Origin: Pseudomonas anatoliensis
GTDB lineage: Bacteria > Pseudomonadota > Gammaproteobacteria > Pseudomonadales > Pseudomonadaceae
Direction: 5' to 3'
Assembly (NCBI RefSeq): GCF_017976235.1
Contig: NZ_JACVHC010000002.1
Coordinates: 124,001-188,000, forward strand
DNA length: 64,000 bases
Part shown: piece by piece, positions 54,319 to 64,000 of the stretch
Position numbering within the stretch: position 1 is the stretch's first letter
Layout of the letters: each line of letters begins with the position of its first letter
Position numbers and translations under genes: made by a program
The notes under the pieces: model-generated
Seen by the model: only the letters and a program-made list of their open reading frames with translations
The model's database searches: none
Told to the model about the DNA's origin: nothing

Positions 54319-55938
54319 TCAGGCCGCCGCCACTTCCTGTGGCTCAAAACTGTCCGCCCGTGCCATCTGCCACATCCGCGAATAGAACTCGCCATTCACT
54401 TCTCCGGTCAGCAACTCCCCCGGTTTCAGGAATACATGCAACTGCGAGAACAGCTTGATCTCGGTCGCCGACATACGTCGTACCAAGTGCTTGGCCGACA
54501 GTTGCGAGGGGTGATCGAGGCCGGCGGCGGCGAGCATTTCCGCCAGCGCCTTGAGCGTGTTGCGATGGAAGTTGTAGACCCGCTGCGCCTTGTCCGGCAC
54601 GACCAGCGCGCGTTGGCGCAGAGTGTCCTGAGTCGCAACGCCAGTCGGGCATTTGTTGGTGTGGCAGCTCTGCGACTGGATGCAGCCAATGGCGAACATG
54701 AAGCCGCGCGCGGAGTTGGCCCAGTCGGCGCCGATGGCCAGCACGCTGGCGATGTCGAAGGCGCTGACGATTTTGCCGCTGGCGCCGAGTTTGATCTTGT
54801 CGCGCAGATTCAAACCGACCAGCGTGTTGTGGACGAACAGCAGCCCTTCGCGCATCGGCACGCCAATGTGGTCAGTGAATTCCACGGGGGCGGCGCCGGT
54901 GCCGCCTTCCTTGCCGTCGACGACGATGAAGTCGGGAAGGATGCCGGTTTCCAGCATGGCTTTGGCGATGCCCATGAACTCCCACGGATGGCCGAGGCAG
55001 AATTTGAAACCCACCGGTTTGCCGCCAGACAGTTCACGCAGTTGCTGGATGAAATGCATCATCTCGATCGGCGTCGAAAACGCGCTGTGACGTGACGGCG
55101 ACACGCAGTCTTCGCCCATCATGATGCCGCGGGTTTCAGCGATTTCTTTGGTGACTTTGTGCTTGGGCAGGATCCCGCCGTGGCCCGGTTTGGCGCCTTG
55201 GCTCATCTTGATTTCGATCATGCGTACTTGTGGGTTCTGCGCCTGGGTGGCAAAGCGTTCCGGGTCGAATCGGCCGTCGCTGGTGCGGCAACCGAAATAG
55301 CCGCTGCCCAGTTCCCAGGTCAGGTCGCCGCCGTGTTCACGGTGATACGGGCTGATGCTGCCTTCGCCGGTGTCGTGGGCGAAGTTGCCAAGCTTCGCCC
55401 CTTGGTTCAGTGCGCGGATGGCGTTGGCGCTGAGCGAACCGAAGCTCATCGCCGAGATATTGAACACCGACGCCGAATACGGCTGCGTGCACTGCGGACC
55501 ACCAACGGTGACACGAAAACTGCTCGGGTCGCTCAATGGCGCCGGACGCATCGAATGGCCGATGAATTCAAAACCGGATTGGTAGACATCGATCAGCGTG
55601 CCGAACGGTTTGTCGGCGCTTTCATTTTTTGCCCGCGAGTAGACCAGCGAACGCTGAGCGCGCGAGAAGGGCAGGGCGTCGCTGTCGGACTCCAGCAAAT
55701 ACTGGCGAATCTCCGGGCGGATGCCTTCGACCAGATAACGGATGTTGCCCAGAATCGGGTAGTTGCGGCGCACCGCGTGCGGGCTTTGCAGCAGGTCGAA
55801 CAGACCGAGCAGGCTTAGCACGCCAGTGACGGCGGTGATCGGCCACAGCCAGTCATGTTCGAGAAAAGGCAGGCTGGCGAGGGTGAACATCACGCAGACG
55901 GCAAAGAAGGCGTAGCGGCTCAGGAGGGACAGGCTCAT
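54319..55938 (-). CDS. FMN-binding glutamate synthase family protein
   Basis: The 539-residue protein starts with two hydrophobic helices (residues 5-50). The FMN barrel of the glutamate synthase large subunit follows: SAMSFGSLSANAIRALNQGA near residue 142, GSISPYHREHGGDLTWELGS, MIEIKMSQGAKPGHGG, FIVVDGKEGGTGAAP and the Cys cluster GCIQSQSCHTNKCPTG. It lacks the amidotransferase domain, so it does not itself use glutamine. Such membrane-linked single-domain members have an unclear role. It stands alone, 92 bp from the signalling operon. Confidence 0.88.
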   Translation of the reverse strand: MSLSLLSRYAFFAVCVMFTLASLPFLEHDWLWPITAVTGVLSLLGLFDLLQSPHAVRRNYPILGNIRYLVEGIRPEIRQYLLESDSDALPFSRAQRSLVYSRAKNESADKPFGTLIDVYQSGFEFIGHSMRPAPLSDPSSFRVTVGGPQCTQPYSASVFNISAMSFGSLSANAIRALNQGAKLGNFAHDTGEGSISPYHREHGGDLTWELGSGYFGCRTSDGRFDPERFATQAQNPQVRMIEIKMSQGAKPGHGGILPKHKVTKEIAETRGIMMGEDCVSPSRHSAFSTPIEMMHFIQQLRELSGGKPVGFKFCLGHPWEFMGIAKAMLETGILPDFIVVDGKEGGTGAAPVEFTDHIGVPMREGLLFVHNTLVGLNLRDKIKLGASGKIVSAFDIASVLAIGADWANSARGFMFAIGCIQSQSCHTNKCPTGVATQDTLRQRALVVPDKAQRVYNFHRNTLKALAEMLAAAGLDHPSQLSAKHLVRRMSATEIKLFSQLHVFLKPGELLTGEVNGEFYSRMWQMARADSFEPQEVAAA

Positions 55939-56030
55939 ACGGTTTCCTTGGTTCGGACTTTGTAGGGCAGGCAGGGATTCTGCGCCAACGTAGAAACCGT
56001 GAACAGCCAGACTTTCTGCCTATTTCGGCG

Positions 56031-57428
56031 TCAGGCAACAGACTGACGCAGCGGCAACAGCACACGGAACGTAGTGCCAGCCCCGAGTTCGCTGCGCACC
56101 GAAATATCCCCGCCGTGTTTTTTCACGATGCCATAGGACAGGGACAAACCCAGCCCTGTCCCTTGCCCCACCGGTTTGGTAGTGAAGAACGGGTCGAAGA
56201 TTTTCTGCAAGGTTTCGGGCGCAATGCCTGACCCGTTGTCAGCCACTTCGATCCACGCGGTTTCCCCTTGCAGCCCCGTGCGCAGGGTGATGACGCCGCG
56301 TTCAGGTCCCATGGCCTGCACGGCATTGACCACCAAATTCATGATCACCTGATTGATCTGCGACGGCAGGCATTCGATGTCCGGCAGATTCTGATATTCC
56401 TTGACCACATCGGCCTTGTATTTGAGTTCGCTGGCGACAATGTTCAGGGTCGATTCGATGCCTTGTTGCAGATTGGCCCACTGCCATTGTTGCTGGGTGT
56501 CGACCCGGGAGAAATCCTTCAGGTCCTTGACGATCTGGCTGACGCGCCCGATGCCTTCCTTGGATTCTCGGATCAGCACAGGAATATCCTCAAGCAGGAA
56601 ATCCAGTTCGAGCTCTTTACGCAGTTTTTGCAGTTGCGCGGCGGGTTCGGGTGGCAGCGTTTGCCCGGCGGCCTGATAGGCGTCGAGCATGCTCAGCAGC
56701 TGCTGAAAGTACCCGTCAAGCGAACCGAGGTTGGAGGAAATGAAGCCGATCGGGTTGTTGATTTCATGGGCAACCCCTGCTGCCAGTTGTCCGAGCGAGG
56801 CAAGCTTTTCGGACTGCACCAACTGACTTTCCAGTTGTTTGCGCTCGTCGATCTCGCGCTGCAAGGCCACGCTGGCCTGCTTGAACTGGGCGGTGCGCTG
56901 ATCCACCAGATGTTCCAGATGATGCATTTGCAATGACGCGCGTTCGGTCATCTGCCACTTGGTCAGCAGCGTGTTGGCCATTTGCTGGACTTCAATGTTG
57001 TCGAAGGGTTTTTTCAGGATCAGCAGACGGTCGTGAGCCTGCAGGCGATCCAGTAACTCGTCCCAGGAATAGTCGGAATACGCCGTACAGACGACCACCT
57101 GCAATTGCGGATCCTGCTGCCAAAGGTGTTCGATGGTTTTCGCGCCGTCCCATCCGTCGGGCATGCGCATGTCGACAAACGCCAAGGCGTAGGGACACTG
57201 CTCCTGCAGGGCGAGGTTGAGTTTGGCCAGTCCTTCCTCGCCACCGTAAGCGGAGTCGAGCTCGAAATTCGGTCGTTGCGGGCGGACTTGAGCACCAAAC
57301 AGCGCCGTCTCCATCTCGTCCAGTTCTGCCGAGTGCGCCAGGGGCGGCGTGAGAATCTTGCGAAAGTCTTCGTGAATCGACGGCATGTCGTCGATCAGCA
57401 AAATGCGACGGTTCGACAGTTCGCTCAT
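56031..57428 (-). CDS. Response-regulator/histidine-kinase hybrid (REC-HisKA-HATPase)
   Basis: The 465 residues begin with a receiver domain ([14 protein letters not shown], phospho-Asp in [15 protein letters not shown], Lys in LLILKKPFD). A coiled coil comes next. The kinase part has the H-box [20 protein letters not shown] near residue 222, the N-box [18 protein letters not shown], and the G-boxes [14 protein letters not shown] and [13 protein letters not shown]. It has no membrane segment and should receive phosphate on REC and pass a signal to its own kinase. It is the last gene of the operon and overlaps the preceding kinase by ATGA. Confidence 0.92.
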   Translation of the reverse strand: MSELSNRRILLIDDMPSIHEDFRKILTPPLAHSAELDEMETALFGAQVRPQRPNFELDSAYGGEEGLAKLNLALQEQCPYALAFVDMRMPDGWDGAKTIEHLWQQDPQLQVVVCTAYSDYSWDELLDRLQAHDRLLILKKPFDNIEVQQMANTLLTKWQMTERASLQMHHLEHLVDQRTAQFKQASVALQREIDERKQLESQLVQSEKLASLGQLAAGVAHEINNPIGFISSNLGSLDGYFQQLLSMLDAYQAAGQTLPPEPAAQLQKLRKELELDFLLEDIPVLIRESKEGIGRVSQIVKDLKDFSRVDTQQQWQWANLQQGIESTLNIVASELKYKADVVKEYQNLPDIECLPSQINQVIMNLVVNAVQAMGPERGVITLRTGLQGETAWIEVADNGSGIAPETLQKIFDPFFTTKPVGQGTGLGLSLSYGIVKKHGGDISVRSELGAGTTFRVLLPLRQSVA

Positions 57429-59239
57429 GCGTTCTCCGTTACGGTGATCAGCGGAAGTTGCAAGGTGAACAAGGCCCCCAGCCCTGGTCCGTCGCTATGG
57501 GCAGTGAGGTGGCCGTTCATTTCGATCGCCGCCAGCGCGCAACTGTGCAGGCCAAAACCGTGGCCCTCTTTGCGCGTGGTAAAACCGTGAGCAAAGATCC
57601 GTGTCATGTTTTCCGGGGCGATGCCTTCACCATCGTCCCGGACGCTGATTTGCAGAAAGGTCTCGTCAACGATTTCCACCCCGAGTGTCATTGTCCGAGG
57701 GCGGTTGCTGAGGTCAGTCATGGCGTATTTGGCGTTGCTGATGAGGTTGATCAGAATCAGCAGCAAGCGGTGTTTGTCACCCATCACCTGGGGCACTTCA
57801 CTGTATTGCCTGACCACGGTTACGTGATGGCGAGTCAGCGCGCCGGCATTCATGCGCAGGGCGTCTTCCAGCAGCTCGTCGATATACAGCGGTTCGGTCA
57901 TGCTGTTGGCCCCCGCGTAGGACTGCTGGGTGGCGACGATGTCCTTGATGTGGTCGACGCTCTTGTTCATCTGGCCCAGTTCATCGGCCATTTCCTGCTG
58001 TTCCTGGGCAATCGCGCTGACCAGTTGATTGAGATAGCCGGGCAGCAATTTGCCCTTGTCGTCCTCACTGAGGAAATGCCCGAGGTCGTTGGGGTGTGCG
58101 TTGATCAACTGCATGGCCTTGCCCAGGCCAAGCGCCTTGCTGCTGCGCAGTTTTCGCCCGATCAGCTCGCAGGAGATGTTCACGCTGTTGAGCACGTTGC
58201 CGACGTTGTGCAACACGTTGGTCGCGATTTCAGCCATGCCCGCCTGCCGCGCGGCGTCGAGCAGTTCGCTCTGGGCATTCTTGAGTTCCTGGGTGCGTTC
58301 TTCGACCCTTTGTTCCAGCACATCGTTGGCATTTTGCAGGGCGTTGTTGACCCGGTGGATCTCGGCGAAGCTGCGGATCAGCCGGACGGCCAGCCACAGC
58401 AGCGACAACATCAGCAGCACGGAAAACAGCAGCATGTAGAAGTGGTACTCGCGATCGATTTTTTCGACCCGTTGCTGGTCCAGGTTGAGCATGTGGGTGA
58501 TGTCGTCCAGGCGTTCGGCCACGGGCACGGCTTCGATGTTTTCCAGCAGTTCGTTGACGATTGGCTGCTCGCGCAAGATCAGCGCGACGTGACTGCTGAG
58601 AATCTTCACCGGGGCATGAAATTCTTCCGGCAAGCGTTGCGCGTTCACCGCCAGTTTGTTCAGCCCCACTTCGATGTCGGCGGCCTTGTCGGCAGAGGTG
58701 ACCTGGGCGAATTCCAGGGCACTGAGCAGCAAGTCGTAGGTGTCGGTGGCGATGTTTTGTACTTGCAGCTTGTCGAGGTCGGACAAGTCCGCCAGTTGCG
58801 CCTGGATATCGTCTTCGGCGGTCGGCAGGAAGGCCAGGGAGTTACGCAACAAGGCGTTGTGTGACTTGAACTGCTCCACCAGGCGAGTCTTTTCCTGCAT
58901 CGCTTTGAGAAAGCCTTCGTGCGCATCGTTCCATTGCCTGGAGTCCTTGCGCCCATGCCCCGACTCCATTGTGGCGAAGCGCTCCCACAACTGGCGCATC
59001 TCGATCACCGGAGACACCAGCGGGTCGTAGTTATGGGAAATCGCCACGCGCGCTTTGAGTATCTCGTTTTCCCAACGCGCGTCCTGTTGGGTGATCTGGC
59101 GGATCAAGTCGCGCGATTCGATGTACGTGACAGTCTTTTCGGAGCTGGACTTGAGGTAGAGGAACAACAGCGTCGAGGCCAGCAGAATGGCTACCAGCGT
59201 GACCAACAGCAGGCTGGTTCTGCGTGACATCTTCTTCAT
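57425..59239 (-). CDS. Membrane sensor histidine kinase with DAHL-like periplasmic domain
   Basis: The start at 59239 ([10 protein letters not shown]) follows GGGAGG and gives 604 residues. One transmembrane helix lies at about 8-28 and another at 265-288 (YMLLFSVLLMLSLLWLAVRL). The 235 residues between are helical and periplasmic, with DARWENEILKARVAISHNYD, like the DAHL sensor domain. A coiled coil then leads to the H-box NVLHNVGNVLNSVNISCELI near residue 358 and an ATPase domain (RDDGEGIAPENMTRIFAHGF). The gene sits between the peroxidase and the hybrid kinase, overlapping both by ATGA, so the three act together. Confidence 0.88.
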   Translation of the reverse strand: MKKMSRRTSLLLVTLVAILLASTLLFLYLKSSSEKTVTYIESRDLIRQITQQDARWENEILKARVAISHNYDPLVSPVIEMRQLWERFATMESGHGRKDSRQWNDAHEGFLKAMQEKTRLVEQFKSHNALLRNSLAFLPTAEDDIQAQLADLSDLDKLQVQNIATDTYDLLLSALEFAQVTSADKAADIEVGLNKLAVNAQRLPEEFHAPVKILSSHVALILREQPIVNELLENIEAVPVAERLDDITHMLNLDQQRVEKIDREYHFYMLLFSVLLMLSLLWLAVRLIRSFAEIHRVNNALQNANDVLEQRVEERTQELKNAQSELLDAARQAGMAEIATNVLHNVGNVLNSVNISCELIGRKLRSSKALGLGKAMQLINAHPNDLGHFLSEDDKGKLLPGYLNQLVSAIAQEQQEMADELGQMNKSVDHIKDIVATQQSYAGANSMTEPLYIDELLEDALRMNAGALTRHHVTVVRQYSEVPQVMGDKHRLLLILINLISNAKYAMTDLSNRPRTMTLGVEIVDETFLQISVRDDGEGIAPENMTRIFAHGFTTRKEGHGFGLHSCALAAIEMNGHLTAHSDGPGLGALFTLQLPLITVTENA

Positions 59240-60189
59240 GGCTTGCCCTCCCATTGGCCGGACAGGGTCTTGAGAAACTGGATGATCAGTGTTTTGTCTT
59301 CTGCGCTCGGCATGCGCCCCAGTTGATACTGGAACATGACGTCCACGGCCCGTTCGAGGTCGGGGGCTGAACCGTCGTGGAAGTACGGTGCGGTCAGCGC
59401 GACATTACGCAGACTAGGCACCTTGAAAACCGCGCGATCAGCTTCGTCGCCGGTGACGTTGAATCGTCCCTGGTCAGCCGCCGTCGGGTTACCGCGATCG
59501 GCGATGTAATCACCGAATACGCCGAACTTCTGAAACATGTTGCCGCCGATGTTCACGCCCTGATGGCAGGCGATGCAGCCGTAGTCCTTGAAGCGTTGAT
59601 AGCCGTACTTTTCTTCGAGGGTGAGGATGTCGGTATCGCCCAAAAGGTATTGATCGAAGCGCGACCCGGGGGATAACAGGGTGCGTTCGTAGGTGGCGAG
59701 CGCATTCTGGATATTGGCTTGGGTCACGGCATCCGGGTAGGCGCCGTCGAAGGCTTTGCGGTAGCCGGGATCGTCGGTGATGCGTTGCACGACGGTTTTC
59801 CAGTCACCGCCCATTTCGTGGGGGCTGGTGATGACATTGTCGGTTTGCTCCTCCAGCGTCTCGACCCGTCCGTCCCAGAATTGCCGGAAATTGAGGCTGG
59901 CGTTGAGCACCGTGGGCGTGTTGAACGCCACCGGTTTGCCATCGAAGCCCAGCGACAGGGCGCGGGTGTCGGCACCGCCCTTGTCCAGTTGGTGGCAACT
60001 GGCGCAGGACAACGTGTTGTTCGCCGATAGCCGCGGATCATTGAACAATTGGCGACCGAGCGCGACGCGTTCGCGATTAACGGGAGCCATCTCGGGCAAC
60101 GGCTTGAGTGGCTGGTTCAATGGCTCGCTGACAGCATTGATACAAACCCCGCAAAACATGAAGGCTAGCGTGTAACGGAAAAGGCTCAT
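59236..60189 (-). CDS. Dihaem cytochrome c peroxidase family protein
   Basis: The protein has 317 residues from ATG 60189, with a signal peptide ([20 protein letters not shown]). Two c-type haem motifs are present: [13 protein letters not shown] near residue 48 and [13 protein letters not shown] near 195. [19 protein letters not shown] near 265 is the usual bacterial peroxidase/MauG block. It would act in the periplasm, reducing peroxide with electrons from a small cytochrome. It overlaps the genes on both sides by four bases, deep inside a signalling operon, which suggests that its activity or product is what the kinases sense or affect. Confidence 0.9.
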   Translation of the reverse strand: MSLFRYTLAFMFCGVCINAVSEPLNQPLKPLPEMAPVNRERVALGRQLFNDPRLSANNTLSCASCHQLDKGGADTRALSLGFDGKPVAFNTPTVLNASLNFRQFWDGRVETLEEQTDNVITSPHEMGGDWKTVVQRITDDPGYRKAFDGAYPDAVTQANIQNALATYERTLLSPGSRFDQYLLGDTDILTLEEKYGYQRFKDYGCIACHQGVNIGGNMFQKFGVFGDYIADRGNPTAADQGRFNVTGDEADRAVFKVPSLRNVALTAPYFHDGSAPDLERAVDVMFQYQLGRMPSAEDKTLIIQFLKTLSGQWEGKP

Positions 60190-62108
60190 TGGAGATTGTC
60201 CCCCGTGCTGGTCGGTGGACTGTCGCTGGAGGCCGATGGATCGGCCCAGGGCCCCGGCAGTCCTGCGCTCAGCAGTTGGGCAAATGCCGGTGCCGGCAAG
60301 GCTTCGCTGAAGTAGAAACCCTGAGCTTCTTCGCAATGGTGATCCTTGAGATATTGCAGTTGCGCTGCTGTTTCCACGCCTTCGGCGATGACGTTCAGAC
60401 TCAGGCTCTTGCCCAGGCTGATGATCGCGCCGACCAGCGCGGCATCGCTGCTGTCGCTGCTCAGACCACGAATGAATGACTGATCGATTTTCAGTACATC
60501 GATAGGGAAGCGACGCAGGTAGCTGAGGCTTGAATACCCGGTACCGAAGTCATCGATGGCGAGCTTGATCCCCAGTGCTTTCAACCGTTGCAACGCGCTC
60601 ATGGTCGCGTCGACGTTTTGCATCAGCACACTTTCGGTGATTTCCAGCTCCAGCAGGCAGGGGTCCAGCCCCGTGTCTGCAAGCACCTGTTCGACGCTCT
60701 CGACAAAGTGGCGCTGGCGAAAGTCGATGGCCGAGGTGTTGACCGACATGCGGATCGGCGGCAATCCTGCTGCTTGCCATTGCCGCGTCTGGCGGCAGGC
60801 TTCGGCCAACACCCATTTGCTCAGCGGGACGATCAGCCCGCTGTCTTCGGCCACTGGAATAAAGTCTGACGGGTAGACCCAGCCATGCCCCGGTTTTTGC
60901 CAGCGAACCAGCGCTTCCGCACCGACAATCCGACCGCTCTCCAAGGCGATTTTTGGCTGGTAGTGCAAGACAAATTCATTTCGCTGCAACGCCTGGCGAA
61001 TACCGGATTCGATACTCTGCTGTTCCCGGGCGCGCGCATTCATCGCCTCGATGAAAAAACCGTAATTGTCCGGTCCGCTGTCCTTGACGTTACGCATGGC
61101 CGTTTCAGCTTTCTTGATCAGTTCGGTGGCCTCAAGCCCGTCGTCCGGATAAACGCTTAACCCCATGCTGGCGGTGACGCTGACGTCATGCCCCGCGATC
61201 ATTTGTGGCGTGCGGATAATGCCCAGCAGTTTTTCGGCGATGCTGCGGGTCTGCTGGGGGTGGTTGATATCGGTGAGAATCACCACGAACTCGTCAGAGC
61301 CGTAGCGAAAAACCGAGTCCGATCCGCGCACGCTTTTGAGCAACTGCTGACCCACCCGTTTGAGCATTTCGTCGCCGGCCGGATGCCCCAGCGCATTGTT
61401 GATGCGCTTGAAGCGATCCAGACCGAGGAACAGCACCACCAGTTTTTTGTCATGGCGTCGGCAGGCAGCAAGGTGCTGAGTCAGGCGGTCACCGAGCAGG
61501 GTGCTGTTGGGCAGACCTGTGAGGCTGTCGTACTGCAACAGATGCGACACCTTGAGCAATTCGTGGACCCGTGCCTCGATAGTCTGTTCGAGGTTGAGCA
61601 TCTTCAGTGCGGCATCCTGAGCCAGTTGCCATTTCCAGGTCAGGGCGTTGGCCATCTGGCGAATTTCCAGGGCATCGAAAGGTTTTTTCAGGATCAGCAA
61701 CTGATCGCCGAACTCCAGCCGCTCGGCCATGGCCTCCCAGCTGTAGTCGGTGTAGGCGGTGCATAAGGCGATTTGCAGGTTCGGATCGGCTTGCCACAGT
61801 CTTTCGATGGTTTCCAGACCATCCCAGCCGGGCGGCATGCGCATGTCGGTGAAGGCGAGCGCATAGGGGCGCCCTTGCTCCAGAGCCAGTTGAACCAGTT
61901 TCAGCGCTTCTTGCCCTTGATAGGCGGAGTCGAGCTGGAAGGCCAGGTGCGATGCCTGTCGGGTGCCGAACAGCGTCTGTTCCAGGCTGTTCAGATCTGC
62001 TTCGCCGCTGGTGTCCGGGGTGAGTATCTTGCGAAAGTCAGCGTGAATCGCCGGGGTATCGTCGATGATCAGAATCCGGCGGTTGGTCTGGGCAAAGGGC
62101 GTTTTCAT
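60186..62108 (-). CDS. REC-GGDEF-EAL protein, probable c-di-GMP phosphodiesterase
   Basis: The 640-residue protein opens with a receiver domain ([14 protein letters not shown], Asp in [24 protein letters not shown]). The GGDEF domain is degenerate: [11 protein letters not shown] has Ser for the second Gly. The EAL domain looks intact: VGAEALVRW near residue 393, [33 protein letters not shown] and VIAEGVET. It should break down c-di-GMP under control of a kinase, with the GGDEF part perhaps binding GTP. It overlaps the genes on both sides by ATGA. Confidence 0.92.
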   Translation of the reverse strand: MKTPFAQTNRRILIIDDTPAIHADFRKILTPDTSGEADLNSLEQTLFGTRQASHLAFQLDSAYQGQEALKLVQLALEQGRPYALAFTDMRMPPGWDGLETIERLWQADPNLQIALCTAYTDYSWEAMAERLEFGDQLLILKKPFDALEIRQMANALTWKWQLAQDAALKMLNLEQTIEARVHELLKVSHLLQYDSLTGLPNSTLLGDRLTQHLAACRRHDKKLVVLFLGLDRFKRINNALGHPAGDEMLKRVGQQLLKSVRGSDSVFRYGSDEFVVILTDINHPQQTRSIAEKLLGIIRTPQMIAGHDVSVTASMGLSVYPDDGLEATELIKKAETAMRNVKDSGPDNYGFFIEAMNARAREQQSIESGIRQALQRNEFVLHYQPKIALESGRIVGAEALVRWQKPGHGWVYPSDFIPVAEDSGLIVPLSKWVLAEACRQTRQWQAAGLPPIRMSVNTSAIDFRQRHFVESVEQVLADTGLDPCLLELEITESVLMQNVDATMSALQRLKALGIKLAIDDFGTGYSSLSYLRRFPIDVLKIDQSFIRGLSSDSSDAALVGAIISLGKSLSLNVIAEGVETAAQLQYLKDHHCEEAQGFYFSEALPAPAFAQLLSAGLPGPWADPSASSDSPPTSTGDNLQ

Positions 62109-64000
62109 CCCTCACTCTCCCTTGTGCCGTTCGACTCGCTGCTGGCGGCCGTGAGCATCCGGACCGCGCGCTCGGGGCTGAGCGCCTCCCGAAAGTAAAG
62201 GCCCTGCGCAGCCGGCAGCGGAACGTCGGGTGTTGGAATTAGCGGTTGCCCCGGCTGCTGGCCGCCTTCGGCAATGATGCCGATACCCAGATCCCTGGCG
62301 AAATTGATGATCGCCTTCAGCGTGTTGGCCCCGGCCGTGTCCTGAGTCGCGCTGTCCAGAAACGACTGGGCGAGTTTCAGGTGATTGACCCGATAGGTTT
62401 TCAGGTAGTCGAACGATGAGTATTCGGTGCCAAAATCATCGATGGCGATTTTCACCCCCAGCTCACTCAATCTCGGCAGCACGTCGTTGTGGGTCCACTT
62501 GGTCTGGGCCAGCGTCGCTTCGGTGACGTCAAAACGCAGATCCCAGGGGGCGAGTTCATGGCGTGCGGTGGTGCGCAATACGTCGTAGATAAGCTCGGGG
62601 CCACTCTTGAGTTGGGCCAGCGAAATCTTGATCGCCATCACCGGTGGCGCTACCCCGGCGTTGCGCCACTGGCTCATTTGCCGGCAGGCGCGATCCAGCA
62701 CCCAGCGACCGAGGTGAATGATGGCGCCGGTTATCTCCGCGGCCGGGACAAACGCGCCCGCCTGCAGCAGGCCGCGCTGGGGATGGTTCCAGCAGACCTG
62801 CGCTTCCATGCCTAAAATCCTGCCGCTGTGCATGTCGACTTCCGGCGCGTATTTCAACTCCAGTTCATCGCGTTCCAGTGCAATCATCAGCTCATTGACG
62901 ATGGCCATGCGCTCGGCCACTTCCTGGGTAATCGCCTCAGAGTGGAAGTGATACTGATTGCGCCCCGTGTCCTTGGCGCGGTACAGCGCCATGTCCGCCT
63001 GCCCCAGCAGGCTGTCGGCGTCGTGGCAGGCGTCGCTGTAGGTGCTGATGCCGATGCTGGCTGAAATATGCACGGCATTGCCCGCCAGGTGGAACGGCGC
63101 CGTCAGCGCATCGAGGATATTGCTGGCCATGGCGGCGGAACGGGTCGGGTCGCTGACGTCCAGTTGCAGAATCGCAAATTCGTCGCCGCCCAGGCGCGCC
63201 GTGACGTCGTTTTCGCGCACACTCGATTTGATCCGCCGCGCCACTTCCTGCAATAGCAGATCGCCGATCGGGTGACCGAGGCTGTCGTTGATTCGCTTGA
63301 AGTGGTCCAGATCCAGATAAAACACCGCGAATGGCGCTGCGCCCCGACGTGCGCCGGCAAACGCCTGATGCAGACGCTCGATCAGGGTGGCGCGATTGGC
63401 CAGCCCGGTGAGACCGTCCGTGCGAGCCAGCAAGGCGAGCTTCTCCTCGGCCACACGGCGCTCGGTGATGTCGAGGATGATGCCTTCGACCTCCAGCAAG
63501 CGGCCATCGTGGTCGCGGACCGGAACGTAGCGATTCTCTACCCAGCGCCAGGTGCCTTCTCCGGTGCGCAGGCGAAACTCGATCGAGGCGCCCAATGCGT
63601 GTCGATCCAGCACCCGGGCCATGGCGGCATCTACGCCAGCCTGATCGTCGGGATGAATCAGATCCTGCGCCCAGTTTGCCGATGCCACCAGATCGGCGGC
63701 CACATGGCCGTATCGCGTGATGTTGTGCGAGATATACATCAATTTGAACGAGGGGTCGCCGCGCAACCGGTAAAGGATCGTCGGGCTGTTCTGCACGATG
63801 ATATTGGCGTCGGACAGCTCTCGCGTGCGCTCCTGAACGGCCAGTTCGAGTTGCGTCATTTTCAGCGCGGCGTCCTCGGTCATCTGCCATTTGACCGTGA
63901 GGGCACTGGCCATCTGGCGGATCTCGATCGCATCGAAGGGTTTTTTCAGAATCAGCAGACCATCGGTCAGTCCCAGCCGCTGATCGATATCTTCCCAGGA
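62105..64000 (-). CDS. REC-PAS-GGDEF-EAL protein, probable diguanylate cyclase, N-terminus beyond window
   Basis: The frame is open to base 64000. About 631 residues are visible, beginning inside a receiver domain ([10 protein letters not shown], then [20 protein letters not shown]). A PAS domain follows ([40 protein letters not shown]). The GGDEF domain is intact ([13 protein letters not shown]). The EAL domain is worn: EAQVCW in place of [24 protein letters not shown] without the key Asp, and AEGGQQ. It likely makes c-di-GMP and uses the EAL part for binding only. The ATG at 63913 is internal and not the real start. Confidence 0.9.
   Translation of the reverse strand, partial: SWEDIDQRLGLTDGLLILKKPFDAIEIRQMASALTVKWQMTEDAALKMTQLELAVQERTRELSDANIIVQNSPTILYRLRGDPSFKLMYISHNITRYGHVAADLVASANWAQDLIHPDDQAGVDAAMARVLDRHALGASIEFRLRTGEGTWRWVENRYVPVRDHDGRLLEVEGIILDITERRVAEEKLALLARTDGLTGLANRATLIERLHQAFAGARRGAAPFAVFYLDLDHFKRINDSLGHPIGDLLLQEVARRIKSSVRENDVTARLGGDEFAILQLDVSDPTRSAAMASNILDALTAPFHLAGNAVHISASIGISTYSDACHDADSLLGQADMALYRAKDTGRNQYHFHSEAITQEVAERMAIVNELMIALERDELELKYAPEVDMHSGRILGMEAQVCWNHPQRGLLQAGAFVPAAEITGAIIHLGRWVLDRACRQMSQWRNAGVAPPVMAIKISLAQLKSGPELIYDVLRTTARHELAPWDLRFDVTEATLAQTKWTHNDVLPRLSELGVKIAIDDFGTEYSSFDYLKTYRVNHLKLAQSFLDSATQDTAGANTLKAIINFARDLGIGIIAEGGQQPGQPLIPTPDVPLPAAQGLYFREALSPERAVRMLTAASSESNGTRESEG

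Noticed and set aside
57458..58864. Plus-strand frame of 468 codons
   Set aside because: It lies antisense to the sensor kinase and shows only low-complexity shadow sequence.

Overview
The window looks like chromosome of a Pseudomonas from the fluorescens group. It is GC-rich with strong codon bias. It carries Pseudomonas-type REP palindromes of three families, a PTS trehalose locus, Gcd with an OprB-type porin, CmoA/CmoB, and several very large dermonecrotic-toxin-like proteins of the kind common in plant- and insect-associated pseudomonads. No tRNA, rRNA, CRISPR array or prophage was seen.

Layout. 1-2801: a toxin-like gene running off the left edge. 2903-11295: trehalose uptake and use (treR, treP, treC, LamB-like porin, an EIIA-HPr-EI fusion, a small EIIB-like protein). 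treP carries an in-frame amber codon. 11413-20594: housekeeping genes (multicopper oxidase, tadA, cmoB/cmoA, a YhhN protein, a chagasin-like inhibitor, a Lon protease, a DUF6124 protein). 21096-25082: the glucose porin oprB and the PQQ glucose dehydrogenase gcd. 25384-27708: VF530, a Pr6Pr-like membrane protein, and a siderophore-interacting reductase with its PadR regulator. 28181-35237: an alternate (CS1/CFA class) chaperone-usher fimbrial operon with two pilins and two tip adhesins. 35330-40390: a DNT/LRR/NEL ubiquitin-ligase effector. 40545-43691: a class A PBP-like protein. 43846-44703: a RAYT transposase gene between REP pairs. 45127-46548: an amino-acid permease. 46869-54064: two tandem paralogous toxins. 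54319-55938: an FMN glutamate-synthase-family protein. 56031-64000: a signalling operon whose genes all overlap by ATGA (two c-di-GMP proteins, a dihaem cytochrome c peroxidase, two histidine kinases), running off the right edge.

The most striking feature is the tandem toxin pair. The two genes share their N-terminal two thirds, including a 461-bp tract with no differences. Their C-termini differ: one has a CNF-like Cys/His deamidase-type motif, the other a YopT/C58-like Cys/His/Asp motif. The DNA between them holds a copy of the 3' end of the upstream permease gene. Downstream of the second gene lies a scrap of the first gene's C-terminal coding sequence. Together these record a tandem duplication, a C-terminal module swap and later sequence homogenisation. 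With the left-edge gene and the NEL protein, the window holds four large putative toxins or effectors.
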